Source of the DNA: Buttiauxella agrestis ATCC 33320
GTDB lineage: Bacteria; Pseudomonadota; Gammaproteobacteria; Enterobacterales; Enterobacteriaceae
Direction: 5' to 3'
DNA: 64,000 nucleotides
NCBI RefSeq assembly: GCF_000735355.1
Contig: NZ_JMPI01000074.1
Span: 62,001-126,000, forward strand
A program made the position numbers and the translations under genes. The notes below the pieces were generated by a model. The model ran no database searches and had not been told where the DNA came from. It saw only the letters and a program-made list of their open reading frames with translations. Below, piece by piece: positions 1 through 10,046 of the stretch (the first letter of the stretch is position 1; every line of letters begins with the position of its first letter).

Positions 1-484
1 CGCCCTGTGATGAAGGCTTTTTGTAGTTCAAACTTTTCGCGAACAATTCTCGAGTGCGCTCAACAGCATGTTGTTGTTTAGCGATTGAGTGGCGGCGATT
101 GTAAAATAGACTGGCCAGTGGTTCACGAGCGCTGCTCCAGTCCATACCGTGCTTAATTCCTCGCGCTTTTCGCGTTACTAATGCTGCACTTTTGATAAGA
201 CCTTGCGCATCAATAATCGCATCGTATTGCTCGGCGCGTAACGCCTGAACAAACGCTTTGCGTTCGGCTTTTATCGGGGCTGAAAACCAATTCTTACGCC
301 AACGGCGGATCGCCACGGGAAGAACTTTATCTACTGCGGGATGCCAGGTGGGAATTTGTGCGAAACCTTCTTCAACGACCCAATCAAAGCGGATACCAGG
401 AATAGCCTGCATTGCATCCGTCAGGGCTGGCAGCGTGTGCAGGACATCACCCATTGATGATGTTTTTACGATCAATACCCGCAT
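1..484 (-). CDS. waaC: Lipopolysaccharide heptosyltransferase I (partial, N-terminal half)
   Basis: Adds the first L-glycero-D-manno-heptose to Kdo2-lipid A on the cytoplasmic face of the inner membrane. Only the first 161 residues are present; the rest lies beyond the left edge (the family is about 320 aa). The N-terminus carries the GT9 motif KTSSMGDVLHTLP with Asp13 in the catalytic position, and DAQGLIKSA follows near residue 92. The start ATG shares one base with the waaF stop (TAATG on the minus strand), so translation of the two is probably coupled in an hldD-waaF-waaC operon. Identification is firm by similarity to enteric WaaC (RfaC). Confidence 0.95.
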   Translation of the reverse strand, partial: MRVLIVKTSSMGDVLHTLPALTDAMQAIPGIRFDWVVEEGFAQIPTWHPAVDKVLPVAIRRWRKNWFSAPIKAERKAFVQALRAEQYDAIIDAQGLIKSAALVTRKARGIKHGMDWSSAREPLASLFYNRRHSIAKQQHAVERTRELFAKSLNYKKPSSQG

Positions 485-1533
485 TACACTTCCTTCTCAG
501 CTCGTAACAGAGCCGTTAGCTCTTCAATCACGCGCTCTGGCGTTATATCAATCAAACTTTGATGATAACCTTCCGCGGCATCGCCTTTACGCACCTTGTG
601 GTAGCCTGTGATCAGACGAATTACCCGTGCCTTATGGGAAAGTGGCGGTGTAAAGTCCGGGCTACTTGGGCCATATAACGCGACAAGTGGGCGGTTAAGT
701 GCCGCCGCAACGTGCATCAAGCCAGAATCGTTTGAAACCACGGCCTGACAAGCCGCAATTAAAATAACCGCTTGCTCAAGTTCAGTGTCTCCCGCCAGAT
801 TGCGGCAATACGCTTGCTGCTGCGACGTCAATGCGGCGACGATGTCATTCCCGGCGTCTTTGTCTTTAGCAGAACCGAATAAGACAACTTGATAGCCGTC
901 ATCAATGAGTTTTCCGGCCAGAGTCGCGTAGTGATAATGCGGCCAGCGCTTGGCTGGGCCGAACTCAGCGCCAGGACAGAAACCAATAATTGGACGTTGG
1001 GCATCAAGGCTAAAAGCTTCGCACGCCTGAACTTTTTCCCCATCGTTAACTTGCAACTGGGGCCACAGTAACGGCTGAGGAAGATCTTTTGCCGACTGCA
1101 TCCGTCCTTTTTCATAAGCCAGAGCAATGTAGCGCTCGACCATCAAAGGCCAGGCTTGTTTATCCAGAACGCGCGCATCGTTGAGCAATCCGTAGCGCAT
1201 TTCGCCGCGCCAGCCGGTGCGTTGTGGAATATTGGCAAAGAAGGGGACGAGTGCGGACTTGAACGAATTTGGCAGCACATAGGCCTGATCGTAACGCTTC
1301 TCGCGCAGCGCGTGTCCGAGACGGCGTCGTTCACCAATCTCAAGAGCACCATGGCCGAGTGGCATCGCCAGCGCTTCGTTAACTTCGGGCATACGTGATA
1401 ATAATGGACGGCACCAGGCCGGTGCCATTACATCAATTATTGCCTGGGGATAGCGCGCCTTGAGCGTGCGATAAAGACTTTGCGACATCATCATGTCGCC
1501 TACCCATGACGGGCCAATCACCAGTATTTTCAT
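484..1533 (-). CDS. waaF: ADP-heptose:LPS heptosyltransferase II
   Basis: Transfers the second heptose of the LPS inner core from ADP-L-glycero-D-manno-heptose. The 349-residue product has the usual family length. It has the two-lobed GT9 layout: an N-terminal lobe with IGPSWVGDMMMSQSL (Asp13 catalytic position) and a C-terminal lobe with the ADP-binding segment FCPGAEFGPAKRWP and the SNDSGLMHVAAAL motif near residue 265. It lies between hldD (16-nt gap) and waaC (1-nt overlap), so donor synthesis and both heptose transfers are co-transcribed. No oddities seen. Confidence 0.97.
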   Translation of the reverse strand: MKILVIGPSWVGDMMMSQSLYRTLKARYPQAIIDVMAPAWCRPLLSRMPEVNEALAMPLGHGALEIGERRRLGHALREKRYDQAYVLPNSFKSALVPFFANIPQRTGWRGEMRYGLLNDARVLDKQAWPLMVERYIALAYEKGRMQSAKDLPQPLLWPQLQVNDGEKVQACEAFSLDAQRPIIGFCPGAEFGPAKRWPHYHYATLAGKLIDDGYQVVLFGSAKDKDAGNDIVAALTSQQQAYCRNLAGDTELEQAVILIAACQAVVSNDSGLMHVAAALNRPLVALYGPSSPDFTPPLSHKARVIRLITGYHKVRKGDAAEGYHQSLIDITPERVIEELTALLRAEKEV

Positions 1534-1549
1534 GCGTCAGGCTACCTGC

Positions 1550-2482
1550 TTATGCGTCACGGTTCAGCCAGGCCATATATTCTGTTACGCCTTCGGCAAC
1601 AGTTTTAAATGGCTTGTCGTACCCTGCGGCACGCAGATTGGTCAAATCAGCCTGAGTAAATTCTTGGTAGCGGCCTTTGAGCTTTTCCGGGAATGGAATG
1701 TACTCAATGCTGCCTTTTTTATGGAACGCCAGCGCTGCATCGGCAATAGCCTGGAAAGATTCCGCTCGGCCGGTACCACAGTTATAAATACCGGATACGC
1801 CATTCTGCCAGAACCACAGGTTAACGGCGGCGACATCGCCAACATAGATGAAGTCACGTTTAAAGCTGTCGCTGCCTTCAAACAGTTTTGGATTTTCACC
1901 GTTGGTGAGCTGGGTGTTCAGATGGAATGCAACGCTCGCCATGCTGCCTTTATGGCCTTCACGTGGTCCGTAGACATTGAAGTAGCGGAAGCCGGTAATC
2001 TGGGAATTTGCTTCTGGCAGGATTTGACGCACGTATTCATCGAACAAGAATTTCGAGTAACCATAAACGTTTAGCGGCTGCTCATATTCACGCGACTCGA
2101 TGAAATCGCTATTGCGACCGCCGTAGGTTGCAGCAGAAGAGGCATACAGGAACGGGATTTCGCGTTCCAGGCAATAATGCAGGATTTCTTTGGAGTACTG
2201 ATAGTTGTTATCCATCATGTACTTGCCATCCCACTCGGTGGTGGAAGAGCATGCGCCTTCGTGGAAGATGGCTTCGATATCGCCGAACTCTTCACCCGCC
2301 ATAATCTGGATTAAGAAGTCTTCTTTATCCATATAGTCGGCGATATTTAAATCCACGAGGTTGGCGAACTTGGTGCCATCCTTCAGGTTGTCTACCACCA
2401 GAATATCTGTATGGCCAATATCATTCAGGGACTTAATGATGTTGCTGCCGATAAGGCCAGCACCGCCGGTGACAATAATCAT
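1550..2482 (-). CDS. hldD: ADP-L-glycero-D-manno-heptose 6-epimerase
   Basis: Epimerises ADP-D-glycero-D-manno-heptose to the L,D form used by WaaC and WaaF. The product is 310 aa, an extended short-chain dehydrogenase/reductase. It has the NADP-binding GGAGLIG at residues 6-12, Tyr140/Lys144 in a YGYSK motif, and Lys178, the second catalytic base in the E. coli enzyme. An in-frame ATG six codons upstream exists, but I chose the start giving MIIVTGG because it matches the E. coli N-terminus and has AAGG about 8 nt upstream. A sigma70-like extended -10 (TGGTATGAT, minus strand, near 2545-2553) precedes it. First gene of the heptose operon. Confidence 0.96.
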   Translation of the reverse strand: MIIVTGGAGLIGSNIIKSLNDIGHTDILVVDNLKDGTKFANLVDLNIADYMDKEDFLIQIMAGEEFGDIEAIFHEGACSSTTEWDGKYMMDNNYQYSKEILHYCLEREIPFLYASSAATYGGRNSDFIESREYEQPLNVYGYSKFLFDEYVRQILPEANSQITGFRYFNVYGPREGHKGSMASVAFHLNTQLTNGENPKLFEGSDSFKRDFIYVGDVAAVNLWFWQNGVSGIYNCGTGRAESFQAIADAALAFHKKGSIEYIPFPEKLKGRYQEFTQADLTNLRAAGYDKPFKTVAEGVTEYMAWLNRDA

Positions 2483-2699
2483 GAGCGAAACCTTAAACAA
2501 AAAGAGGGCCGTAAGGCACGATACCTCACGCGCTAATGGCTCTTATCATACCATTACATTCATTGACCCGCCTAATCAGAGGAAGTTTCTGATACTCGTG
2601 ATTTATGCTGCAAAAATCAATTTCATTGAAGCGTCATCTCGTGTCCTGGTATAGGTTTGGGTAATATGTGCCGAAATTAGCCATGCCTGGAGAATCGCA

Positions 2700-3896
2700 A
2701 TGCGCGGAGATTTTTACCAACAGTTAACAACCCAACTTGAAACCGCACGAGCGGAAGGGTTGTTTAAAGAAGAACGTATTATTACTTCTGCTCAACAAGC
2801 AGATATTACCGTTGCTGACGGTAGTCACGTCATCAACTTCTGCGCCAATAACTATCTCGGCCTCGCTAACCACCCAGAGCTTATCAATGCTGCTAAACAA
2901 GGCATGGATACGCATGGCTTTGGGATGGCCTCTGTGCGTTTCATTTGTGGAACACAAGACAGCCACAAAGAGCTGGAAGGCAAACTGGCCGGCTTCCTCG
3001 GAATGGAAGATGCCATTCTTTATTCTTCGTGTTTTGATGCCAACGGCGGTCTGTTTGAAACACTGCTTGGCCCGGAAGATGCGATTATCTCCGATGCGCT
3101 GAACCACGCATCTATCATTGATGGCGTGCGTTTGTGCAAGGCAAAGCGTTATCGTTACGCCAACAATGACATGCAAGAACTTGAAGCCCGCCTGAAAGAA
3201 GCGCGTGCGGCAGGTGCTCGCCATATCATGATCGCAACAGACGGCGTGTTCTCTATGGATGGCGTGATTGCGAACCTGAATGGGGTTTGTGATTTGGCTG
3301 ACGAATATGACGCTCTGGTCATGGTCGATGATTCTCACGCGGTAGGTTTTGTGGGTGAAAACGGTCGTGGCACGCATGAATATTGCAACGTGATGGATCG
3401 TGTAGACATCATTACCGGAACATTGGGCAAAGCGCTTGGTGGTGCATCTGGCGGTTATACCGCAGGTCGCAAAGAAGTGATTGAATGGCTGCGCCAGCGT
3501 TCGCGCCCGTACCTTTTCTCTAACTCATTGGCTCCGGCTATTGTTTCTGCATCCATTAAAGTTCTGGAGATGCTGGAAACTGGCGCTGAAATGCGCGATC
3601 GCCTGTGGGCGAATGCCAGCCTGTTCCGCGAGAAAATGACCGCCGCTGGCTTTACTCTGGCCGGTGCCGATCATGCCATCATCCCTGTAATGCTGGGTGA
3701 AGCGGTGGTTGCGCAGAATTTTGCTCGCGAGCTGCAAAAAGAAGGCATTTACGTCACTGGATTCTTCTATCCGGTGGTTCCAAAAGGGCAGGCGCGTATC
3801 CGTACTCAGATGTCTGCGGCTCACACGACTGAACAAATTGAACGTGCGATTGACGCATTTACGCGTATCGGCAAACAGTTGGGCGTCATCGCCTAA
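2700..3896 (+). CDS. kbl: 2-amino-3-ketobutyrate coenzyme A ligase
   Basis: PLP enzyme that cleaves 2-amino-3-ketobutyrate (from threonine) with CoA to glycine and acetyl-CoA. It is 398 aa, the standard length. The PLP lysine is Lys244 in [10 protein letters not shown]; the cofactor Asp/His segment [10 protein letters not shown] precedes it (residues 208-217), and [10 protein letters not shown] near residue 50 is typical of alpha-oxoamine synthases. A GGAG Shine-Dalgarno lies 7 nt before the ATG. tdh follows after a 10-nt gap, forming the two-gene threonine-degradation operon; in E. coli it is Lrp- and leucine-responsive. Divergent from hldD across a 217-nt intergenic region. Confidence 0.97.
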   Translation: MRGDFYQQLTTQLETARAEGLFKEERIITSAQQADITVADGSHVINFCANNYLGLANHPELINAAKQGMDTHGFGMASVRFICGTQDSHKELEGKLAGFLGMEDAILYSSCFDANGGLFETLLGPEDAIISDALNHASIIDGVRLCKAKRYRYANNDMQELEARLKEARAAGARHIMIATDGVFSMDGVIANLNGVCDLADEYDALVMVDDSHAVGFVGENGRGTHEYCNVMDRVDIITGTLGKALGGASGGYTAGRKEVIEWLRQRSRPYLFSNSLAPAIVSASIKVLEMLETGAEMRDRLWANASLFREKMTAAGFTLAGADHAIIPVMLGEAVVAQNFARELQKEGIYVTGFFYPVVPKGQARIRTQMSAAHTTEQIERAIDAFTRIGKQLGVIA

Positions 3897-3906
3897 GGGA
3901 GCGGTC

Positions 3907-4932
3907 ATGAAAGCATTAGCAAAACTGAAAGCAGAAGAAGGCATCTGGATGACGGATGCACCCAAGCCGGAAATGGGTCATAACGATCTGCTGATCAAAA
4001 TCCGTAAAACTGCCATTTGTGGCACCGACGTGCATATCTATAACTGGGATGAATGGTCACAAAAGACTATTCCGGTTCCAATGGTTGTCGGCCACGAATA
4101 TGTCGGTGAAGTTGTTGGTATTGGCCAGGAAGTTAAAGGCTTTAAAATTGGCGATCGTGTTTCCGGTGAAGGCCATATCACTTGCGGCCACTGCCGTAAC
4201 TGCCGTGCCGGTCGTACTCACTTATGCCGTAACACGACAGGCGTTGGCGTAAACCGTCCAGGCTGCTTCGCAGAATACCTGGTGCTACCTGCTTTCAATG
4301 CTTTCAAAATTCCTGACAACATCTCCGACGATTTAGCCTCTATCTTTGACCCGTTCGGCAACGCTGTTCACACCGCGCTGTCTTTCGACCTGGTCGGTGA
4401 AGATGTGCTGGTTTCTGGTGCAGGCCCAATCGGCATTATGGCGGCGGCTGTCGCTAAACACGTTGGTGCGCGTAATGTCGTTATCACCGATGTGAATGAG
4501 TACCGTCTTGAGCTGGCTCGCGAAATGGGTGTCACCCGCGCGGTTAACGTCAGCAAAGAAAACCTGACCGATGTCATGAAAGAATTAGGCATGACCGAAG
4601 GTTTCGACGTGGGTCTGGAGATGTCTGGTGCTCCGCCAGCGTTCCGTACCATGCTCGACACCATGAATCATGGTGGTCGCATTGCAATGTTGGGTATTCC
4701 GCCATCAGACATGTCTATCGACTGGACGAAAGTCATCTTTAAGGGACTGTTTATTAAGGGAATTTACGGGCGTGAGATGTTCGAGACATGGTACAAAATG
4801 GCTGCATTAATTCAGTCAGGTTTGGATCTGTCGCCGATTATCACGCACCGTTTTGGTATTGATGATTTCCAGCAAGGCTTCGATGCCATGCGTTCTGGTC
4901 AATCCGGCAAAGTCATTCTTAGCTGGGATTAA
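3907..4932 (+). CDS. tdh: L-threonine 3-dehydrogenase
   Basis: NAD-dependent, zinc-containing medium-chain dehydrogenase that oxidises threonine to 2-amino-3-ketobutyrate, the Kbl substrate. The product is 341 aa. Catalytic zinc ligands are visible at Cys38 (ICGTDVH) and His63-Glu64 (GHEYVGE), and four structural-zinc cysteines at 93, 96, 99 and 107. The NAD fold carries [11 protein letters not shown]. The frame stays open upstream into kbl, but this ATG matches the E. coli start and is preceded by GGGAGCGG. Followed by a clear rho-independent terminator. Confidence 0.97.
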   Translation: MKALAKLKAEEGIWMTDAPKPEMGHNDLLIKIRKTAICGTDVHIYNWDEWSQKTIPVPMVVGHEYVGEVVGIGQEVKGFKIGDRVSGEGHITCGHCRNCRAGRTHLCRNTTGVGVNRPGCFAEYLVLPAFNAFKIPDNISDDLASIFDPFGNAVHTALSFDLVGEDVLVSGAGPIGIMAAAVAKHVGARNVVITDVNEYRLELAREMGVTRAVNVSKENLTDVMKELGMTEGFDVGLEMSGAPPAFRTMLDTMNHGGRIAMLGIPPSDMSIDWTKVIFKGLFIKGIYGREMFETWYKMAALIQSGLDLSPIITHRFGIDDFQQGFDAMRSGQSGKVILSWD

Positions 4933-4936
4933 CAGT

Positions 4937-4973
4937 AAAAAGGCCCAAAAGCAGAATTTGGGCCTTTTTTTTC
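4937..4973 (+). terminator. Rho-independent terminator of kbl-tdh
   Basis: The arms AAGGCCCAAA and TTTGGGCCTT flank a short loop and are followed by a run of eight T. It lies just after the tdh stop. Confidence 0.9.
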
Positions 4974-5023
4974 CTGGTTTTTTAGTATTGTATTGATTCT
5001 TTGTGTTCGCTAAAAGGTTGAAG

Positions 5024-5971
5024 ATGAGTCATCCGCCGATAGAAGTCAGCGTTATTATCCCTGTCTACAATGGTGAAGAAAACATACGTCATCTGGTCGA
5101 GAGTGTTCTCGCGGAAACGCGTATAAATTTAGAGCTTATTGTTATTAATGATGGTTCAACGGATAAGACACGCGAGATACTTAATTCAATTCAGGATGAA
5201 AGGTTGGTCATTATTGAGCAACCCAATAGCGGAGTCTATATTGCGCGCAATGCCGGGTTGGCAGCGCATCGTGGGAAGTGGTTAATTCTGCTGGATGCTG
5301 ATGACGCCATCACACCCGACATGATTTTTAATCGCTACACTAAAGCTGAACAGCATAATTGTGATGTGCTGATATGCAACGGCTGGCGCGGAAACCCCGG
5401 GCAGAAGTTGGCTGGATGGGAAGTTCATCGGCAACAAATTTACAACCGCATGATTTCCGGTTTCGAATGGATTAAACATGCTGTCAAAGTGCGAGAATGG
5501 CCGCATTATATTTGGTTGCAAATTGTAAGTTCGAAATATATTAAAGAAAATAATATTAACTTCCACGTGGGTACCAGTCATAAAGATATTTTATGGTCCA
5601 CGGAACTGGCTCTGGCTAATGGGCGATTTTATATTTCACCAGAACCAGATTATTACTATTCAAAGAACACATCTTCTATTACCAATCACGGTCGCTATTA
5701 CGATCCTCGCGCTTATAGTTACATTGATATCATCAATAAGTTAATTAATTACGCAAAATCTCCTGAATATGCAGCCGTTAGTCGCCCGCTTTATATTCAT
5801 GCTTTGAGAGAAACCGGACACCTTTCAGGCCTTTACCGCAAGAAGATTAAAGATCGTGCTGCGGTTCGAAAGTCATTTCATGAGCATATCCGCTTCACCG
5901 ATTTAGCAAAAGGGGTCAGCGGAATTCATGAAGCCTGGTTTTTGATCCGCCTGTGGTTCAGATTGCGTTAA
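5024..5971 (+). CDS. Family 2 glycosyltransferase in the waaH (yibD) position
   Basis: Predicted cytoplasmic GT-A (GT2) sugar transferase of 315 aa. It shows the family start VSVIIPVYNGEEN (residues 8-20), the nucleotide site INDGSTD (41-47) and the metal-binding DADD at 91-94, then PNSGVYIARNAG. The tail is basic. In E. coli the same slot between tdh and yibQ holds waaH (yibD), which adds glucuronic acid to LPS heptose III under phosphate limitation. This protein shares the fold and some later motifs (W-H-YIWLQIV, HKDILW) but is shorter (315 versus about 344 aa) and strongly diverged, so I do not assign the symbol. A GTG seven codons upstream is possible; ATG 5024 has AAAGG 7 nt before it. 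The second half is markedly AT-rich compared with its neighbours. It could be a divergent WaaH or a replacement LPS transferase. Confidence 0.8.
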   Translation: MSHPPIEVSVIIPVYNGEENIRHLVESVLAETRINLELIVINDGSTDKTREILNSIQDERLVIIEQPNSGVYIARNAGLAAHRGKWLILLDADDAITPDMIFNRYTKAEQHNCDVLICNGWRGNPGQKLAGWEVHRQQIYNRMISGFEWIKHAVKVREWPHYIWLQIVSSKYIKENNINFHVGTSHKDILWSTELALANGRFYISPEPDYYYSKNTSSITNHGRYYDPRAYSYIDIINKLINYAKSPEYAAVSRPLYIHALRETGHLSGLYRKKIKDRAAVRKSFHEHIRFTDLAKGVSGIHEAWFLIRLWFRLR

Positions 5972-5972
5972 A

Positions 5973-5998
5973 AAAATGCCAGGAATATCCTGGCATCT
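5973..5998 (-). terminator. Terminator of the gpmI-envC-yibQ transcript
   Basis: The stem ATGCCAGGA/TCCTGGCAT has a 2-3 nt loop. On the minus strand it is followed by a run of six T. It lies between the convergent ends of the glycosyltransferase gene and yibQ, so it may act weakly on the plus strand too. Confidence 0.8.
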
Positions 5999-6000
5999 TA

Positions 6001-6957
6001 TTAGCTTTTCTTGACAGTTGAATCCCAGCCTTGCCATTGGTGCTGCATGTATTTCAGCAACTGGCTTTGGCTGATGCTTTCACTTAACACCGTGAAGAAA
6101 GTGGTTGCATAGACCGGTTGCAACGGCTGTTTAGGCTTGCAAAGGTTCACGCCTTTGAATGGGTTACGCGGTTGCTCAACAGGTTTCCCCGGTGCAGTTG
6201 GGCGCGAATTATTAGGCCTTGAAGTATCAACCTGAGGCTCATTGAGCAAACTGCTCGGGCGCACCAGCGTAATATCCGCAGGTAGGTTATAGACCATTTG
6301 TTGCAGTACGCGAACGGTCGTTGGATGCGGGTGGCCGATGGCAATCGCAGAGCCATTTCGGCGCGCCAGTTCAACGGCACGATTAAACTGGAAACGAATA
6401 TCCGCTTCGTTTTGTGTGTCGTCGAGGAACACTTTGCGTTTGATAACTTTGACGTTAGTGCCTGCCGCCGCACGCATCGACTGGCTATTGCCAATCGTCA
6501 TGCTATCGAGAAAATAAAGATTATATTGCCCCAGCGCCTGCATAACCTTCTGCATGCCAAACAGGCTGGATGTCATCGCACTACCCATGTGGTTATTGAG
6601 GCCCACGGCATAGGGAACATCATTCACTGCTTCGCGAATAATACGTTCGATTTCGCCGCTGCTCATATCCGGGCGCAGCGTGTCCTTTTCCAGCGGCTGT
6701 TTACTCAGTGGTGCCATCGGCAAATGAATCAGGACTTCATGCCCGGCGTTATGCGCCTTAGTGGCCATTTCACGGGCGTGAGGAGCGTTGGGTAAAACTG
6801 CGACCGAAATGTTGGCAGGCAGGGCGATAACTTTGTTTTCTTGCGCGGGGCGATAACCGAAGTCATCTATCACTATTGCCAGTTTTCCGGCGTAAACGGG
6901 AGCTGTCAGCATAAGTGTGCTGACGAAAAAGAAAGACACACGACGGAATTGAAGCAA
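6001..6957 (-). CDS. yibQ: Divergent polysaccharide deacetylase family protein YibQ, exported
   Basis: Periplasmic protein of 318 aa with a signal peptide cleaved after about Ala23 (PVYA|GKLA). The divergent polysaccharide deacetylase (NodB-like) domain starts at once with AIVIDDFGY (Asp31-Asp32) and includes LIHLPMAP, LNNHMGSAMT, YFLDSMT and IGHPHPTT, the metal and catalytic motif set of this family. A Pro/Asn-rich linker follows (about 240-270), then a short C-terminal region. The substrate is not established. It starts 3 nt after the envC stop, so it is part of gpmI-envC-yibQ; a role in cell-wall or glycan processing near EnvC is inferred only from this linkage. Confidence 0.9.
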   Translation of the reverse strand: MLQFRRVSFFFVSTLMLTAPVYAGKLAIVIDDFGYRPAQENKVIALPANISVAVLPNAPHAREMATKAHNAGHEVLIHLPMAPLSKQPLEKDTLRPDMSSGEIERIIREAVNDVPYAVGLNNHMGSAMTSSLFGMQKVMQALGQYNLYFLDSMTIGNSQSMRAAAGTNVKVIKRKVFLDDTQNEADIRFQFNRAVELARRNGSAIAIGHPHPTTVRVLQQMVYNLPADITLVRPSSLLNEPQVDTSRPNNSRPTAPGKPVEQPRNPFKGVNLCKPKQPLQPVYATTFFTVLSESISQSQLLKYMQHQWQGWDSTVKKS

Positions 6958-6960
6958 AAC

Positions 6961-8244
6961 TTATCTTCCCAACCACGGTTGTGGATTGACGGCCTGGCCC
7001 TGGCGACGGATTTCAAAATAAAGTGACGGGCGGCCCTGACCACCACTGTTGCCCACCAGTGCAATCGCCTGGCCGGCGCGAACTTGTGTACCCACATTAA
7101 CCAACGCGCTTTGGTTGTAACCATACAAACTCATATCGCCTTTGCCGTGTTCAACCACGACGACAAGGCCATAGCCCTGCAACCAGTCGGCGAGAATGAC
7201 ACGTCCGTCAGCAATGGCTTTAACTTCAGTGCCTTCACCCGCAGCGATAACTATCCCTTTCCAACGTAGCTCACCCTGGAGCTGTTCGCCATAGCGATGC
7301 AAAATTGACCCACGTACCGGCCAGAAGGCTTGTCCGCGTGGAGCGCCGAGGCCACCCGTACGCGAAATCAGTGAACGTTCGCTTTCTGTTGGTTTATAGG
7401 TGCTACCTTTGCTGGTCGCTTCCTTTTGGCGAGTTTTAACTTGCTCAGCTTCACGGGCTTCTTTTTCAGCTCTCGCTTTCGCAGCGGCTTCCGCACGGGC
7501 AATTTGCCCCTGGAGACGCGACTGGTTCTGGCGCATTTCACTCAGCTTTTGCTGGTCTTGCTGCAAAGAAGACTCGAGAGTAGACAGTGTTTTCTTACGC
7601 TCGTTACGCGCGCTTTCAAGCTTAGTTTGCTGAGCTTGTTGCTCGTAGAGAAGGGTCTGCTGCTCGGTTTGCTTAGATTCCAGACTGGCTTTTTGCTCAT
7701 CAACTTCAGCTTTAGTTTGCTTAAGCTTTTCGATAGTTTCCTGACGCGCTGCGTTCAGGTAACCAAAATATGCCTGCAAACGTTGCCCACGCTGGCTTTC
7801 TTCGCCGCTTAAAATCAGCTGAATGCCGGTATGTTGGCCCTGGCGAAAAGCAGCATCAAGTTGAGCCGCCAGATTGCGCTCCTGCGAGGCCTGCTGTTTT
7901 TGCAGTTTCGCGAGTGAAGCGTTCATGGTGTCGATTTGGCGGTTGAGATCGGCAAGCGTGTTTTGCGTATCGCGCAGCTTGCGGCTGGCTTCGGCGATAG
8001 CTTTTTCTTGTGCCTGGAGTTGAGCGAGTAATGTAGAGCGTTGTTGCTGTTGCTGGCGTACCGCACGTTCTTGAGTCGCAATATTCTGCTGAATAGATTT
8101 CAACTCAGCGCGATCGTCGGCATGGCTGATCGAGGGGCATAACAATACGCCAGCGCTTAAAACGCTGGCGTACATCATAGGCCTGACTGAAAACAGTTTC
8201 GTTTTCACGGCCCATGTTATTGAAAAAATCGCCTTTCCCCTCAT
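6961..8244 (-). CDS. envC: Murein hydrolase activator EnvC
   Basis: Periplasmic activator of the AmiA and AmiB amidases at the septum, recruited by FtsEX. Of 427 aa, the N-terminus is a signal peptide cleaved after about Ala42. Residues 45-285 form a long Gln/Ala/Glu-rich coiled coil, and about 300-427 a LytM (peptidase M23) domain. The LytM domain is degenerate: the usual HxH metal ligand near the end is replaced by YFE (SLYFEIRR), as expected for an activator rather than a hydrolase. The start is uncertain. E. coli EnvC is annotated from an ATG eight codons further in, which is ATA here, so I use ATG 8244; it lies close behind the gpmI stop and lacks a strong Shine-Dalgarno. Confidence 0.93.
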   Translation of the reverse strand: MRGKAIFSITWAVKTKLFSVRPMMYASVLSAGVLLCPSISHADDRAELKSIQQNIATQERAVRQQQQQRSTLLAQLQAQEKAIAEASRKLRDTQNTLADLNRQIDTMNASLAKLQKQQASQERNLAAQLDAAFRQGQHTGIQLILSGEESQRGQRLQAYFGYLNAARQETIEKLKQTKAEVDEQKASLESKQTEQQTLLYEQQAQQTKLESARNERKKTLSTLESSLQQDQQKLSEMRQNQSRLQGQIARAEAAAKARAEKEAREAEQVKTRQKEATSKGSTYKPTESERSLISRTGGLGAPRGQAFWPVRGSILHRYGEQLQGELRWKGIVIAAGEGTEVKAIADGRVILADWLQGYGLVVVVEHGKGDMSLYGYNQSALVNVGTQVRAGQAIALVGNSGGQGRPSLYFEIRRQGQAVNPQPWLGR

Positions 8245-8253
8245 GGGGAGGGA

Positions 8254-9801
8254 TTATTCCACGATGAACAGCGGCTTGCCAGTCATCTCTTGCGGGATTT
8301 CCATCCCCATTAGGTTCAGCATCGTTGGTGCGATATCAGAAAGCTTGCCGCCTTCAACCGCTTTCACGTTACGGGAACCGACATAAATCAACGGAACTGG
8401 CAGGCTGGTGTGCGCAGTGTGCGCCTGGCCTGTTGCCGGGTCAGCCATCTGCTCTGCGTTGCCGTGGTCAGCGGTGATAAGCAATTGCCCACCGACATTT
8501 TCAACCGCAGCAACAACCTGAGCAATACACTGGTCCAACGCTTCGATTGCCGCAATAGCCGCTTCGTAAACACCGGTATGGCCGACCATATCACCATTTG
8601 GGTAGTTACAAATGATGGTGTCGTATTTGCCGCTGTTGATAGCTGCCAGCAGTTTTTCGGTCAGTTCGACAGAACTCATTTCCGGCTGCAAATCGTAAGT
8701 AGCAACTTTCGGGGAGTTAATCAGAATGCGGTCTTCGCCAGCGAACGGCTCTTCAACGCCACCGTTATAGAAGAAGGTCACGTGAGCATATTTTTCAGTT
8801 TCGGAGATACGCAACTGAGTTTTGTCATGCTTCGCCATCCACTCACCGAAGGTATTGGTCAGTGAAGCTGGTGGATAAGCACAAGCGGCTTTGATGTCTG
8901 CTGCATATTCGGTCAGCATCACGAAATCGCCGAAGTTAACCACTTTCTTACGGGCAAAACCGTCGAAGTCAGCGTTAACAAAAGTACGGGTAATTTGACG
9001 AGCACGGTCTGCGCGGAAGTTCATGAAGATCAGCGCGTCGCCGTCGTTCATTGCGGCATCCGCTTCGCCTTCTGCACGAATCACAGTCGGTTTAACGAAT
9101 TCATCGTTCTCGTCGCGAGCGTAAGCTGCTTCCAGACCTGCAACAGCAGTTTCTGCCTGGAATTCACCTTGAGCCAGAGTCAGCAGATCGTAAGCCAGTT
9201 CAACGCGATCCCAGCGGTTGTCGCGGTCCATAGCGTAGTAACGGCCAATCAGGGAGGCAACGCGGCCTTTGCCCAGAGCAGCGAATTTGTCGGCAAATTT
9301 CTTCAGAGAAGATTCTGCGCTGCGTGGCGGTGTGTCACGACCATCCAGGAATGCGTGCAGGTAGATTGCTTCTGCGCCACGCTCTGCGGCCAGTTCAATC
9401 ATTGCCAGAATGTGTTCTTCGTGGCTGTGAACGCCACCGGCTGATGCCAGACCCATGATGTGTACTGCTTTGCCAGCAGCAACCGCTTTGTCTACTGCCG
9501 CAGTCAGCGTTGGGTTTGCGAAGAAAGTACGTTCTTTAATTTCAACGTCCAGACGAGTCAGATCCTGGTAAACAATACGGCCTGCGCCGAGGTTTACGTG
9601 GCCAACTTCGGAGTTACCCATTTGGCCGTCTGGCAGACCGACTTCCAGGCCGGATGCGTTGATCAACGTGTGTGGACGCTGCGCCCACAGGTTATCCATA
9701 ACCGGGGTTTTAGCATTCAGAATAGCGTTATCTTGCTGCTCTTCGCGGTGGCCATAGCCATCCAGAATCACCAGAACCATAGGTTTTTTAGTAACTGACA
9801 T
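8254..9801 (-). CDS. gpmI: 2,3-bisphosphoglycerate-independent phosphoglycerate mutase
   Basis: Mn-dependent glycolytic enzyme interconverting 3- and 2-phosphoglycerate through a phosphoserine intermediate. It is 515 aa, the usual length. The alkaline-phosphatase-type metal site shows VLVILDGYG (Asp14) and [15 protein letters not shown], with nucleophile Ser64. Other motifs are [46 protein letters not shown] and [10 protein letters not shown]. First gene of gpmI-envC-yibQ, divergent from yibN over a 245-nt intergenic region that holds both promoters; I recognise no further feature in that gap. Confidence 0.98.
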   Translation of the reverse strand: MSVTKKPMVLVILDGYGHREEQQDNAILNAKTPVMDNLWAQRPHTLINASGLEVGLPDGQMGNSEVGHVNLGAGRIVYQDLTRLDVEIKERTFFANPTLTAAVDKAVAAGKAVHIMGLASAGGVHSHEEHILAMIELAAERGAEAIYLHAFLDGRDTPPRSAESSLKKFADKFAALGKGRVASLIGRYYAMDRDNRWDRVELAYDLLTLAQGEFQAETAVAGLEAAYARDENDEFVKPTVIRAEGEADAAMNDGDALIFMNFRADRARQITRTFVNADFDGFARKKVVNFGDFVMLTEYAADIKAACAYPPASLTNTFGEWMAKHDKTQLRISETEKYAHVTFFYNGGVEEPFAGEDRILINSPKVATYDLQPEMSSVELTEKLLAAINSGKYDTIICNYPNGDMVGHTGVYEAAIAAIEALDQCIAQVVAAVENVGGQLLITADHGNAEQMADPATGQAHTAHTSLPVPLIYVGSRNVKAVEGGKLSDIAPTMLNLMGMEIPQEMTGKPLFIVE

Positions 9802-10046
9802 TGCGACAACCTCTAAGTCAAAGACAAAATTTGCGTAATTTTACTACAGGCCACGGGGTAAATAGCCGCAGAAGATCAAAGAAAGAGGCTGGATTGTGAT
9901 CGGTTTTACGTCGTTAAGGTAATTTTTTTCGTAACAGGCCGCAGAATCCACATTACCTGGCGCAGACTGGCTGTATTTGCCACAACGCAAATGTATACTC
10001 CTCACCTGGTTTTTTCATATTACTTAGTCGGGAGTTACACCCCCCC

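Noticed and set aside
1493-2074. 193-codon plus-strand frame opposite hldD
   Set aside because: Antisense shadow of a conserved gene; no motif or ribosome site.
5003-5023. Upstream GTG start for the glycosyltransferase
   Set aside because: ATG 5024 has a properly spaced AAAGG and places the GT2 motif at the usual distance; the GTG has no ribosome site.
6961-8244. EnvC as an active M23 peptidase
   Set aside because: The LytM domain lacks the usual metal ligands (YFE in place of the final HxH, for example), which is normal for EnvC, an amidase activator.
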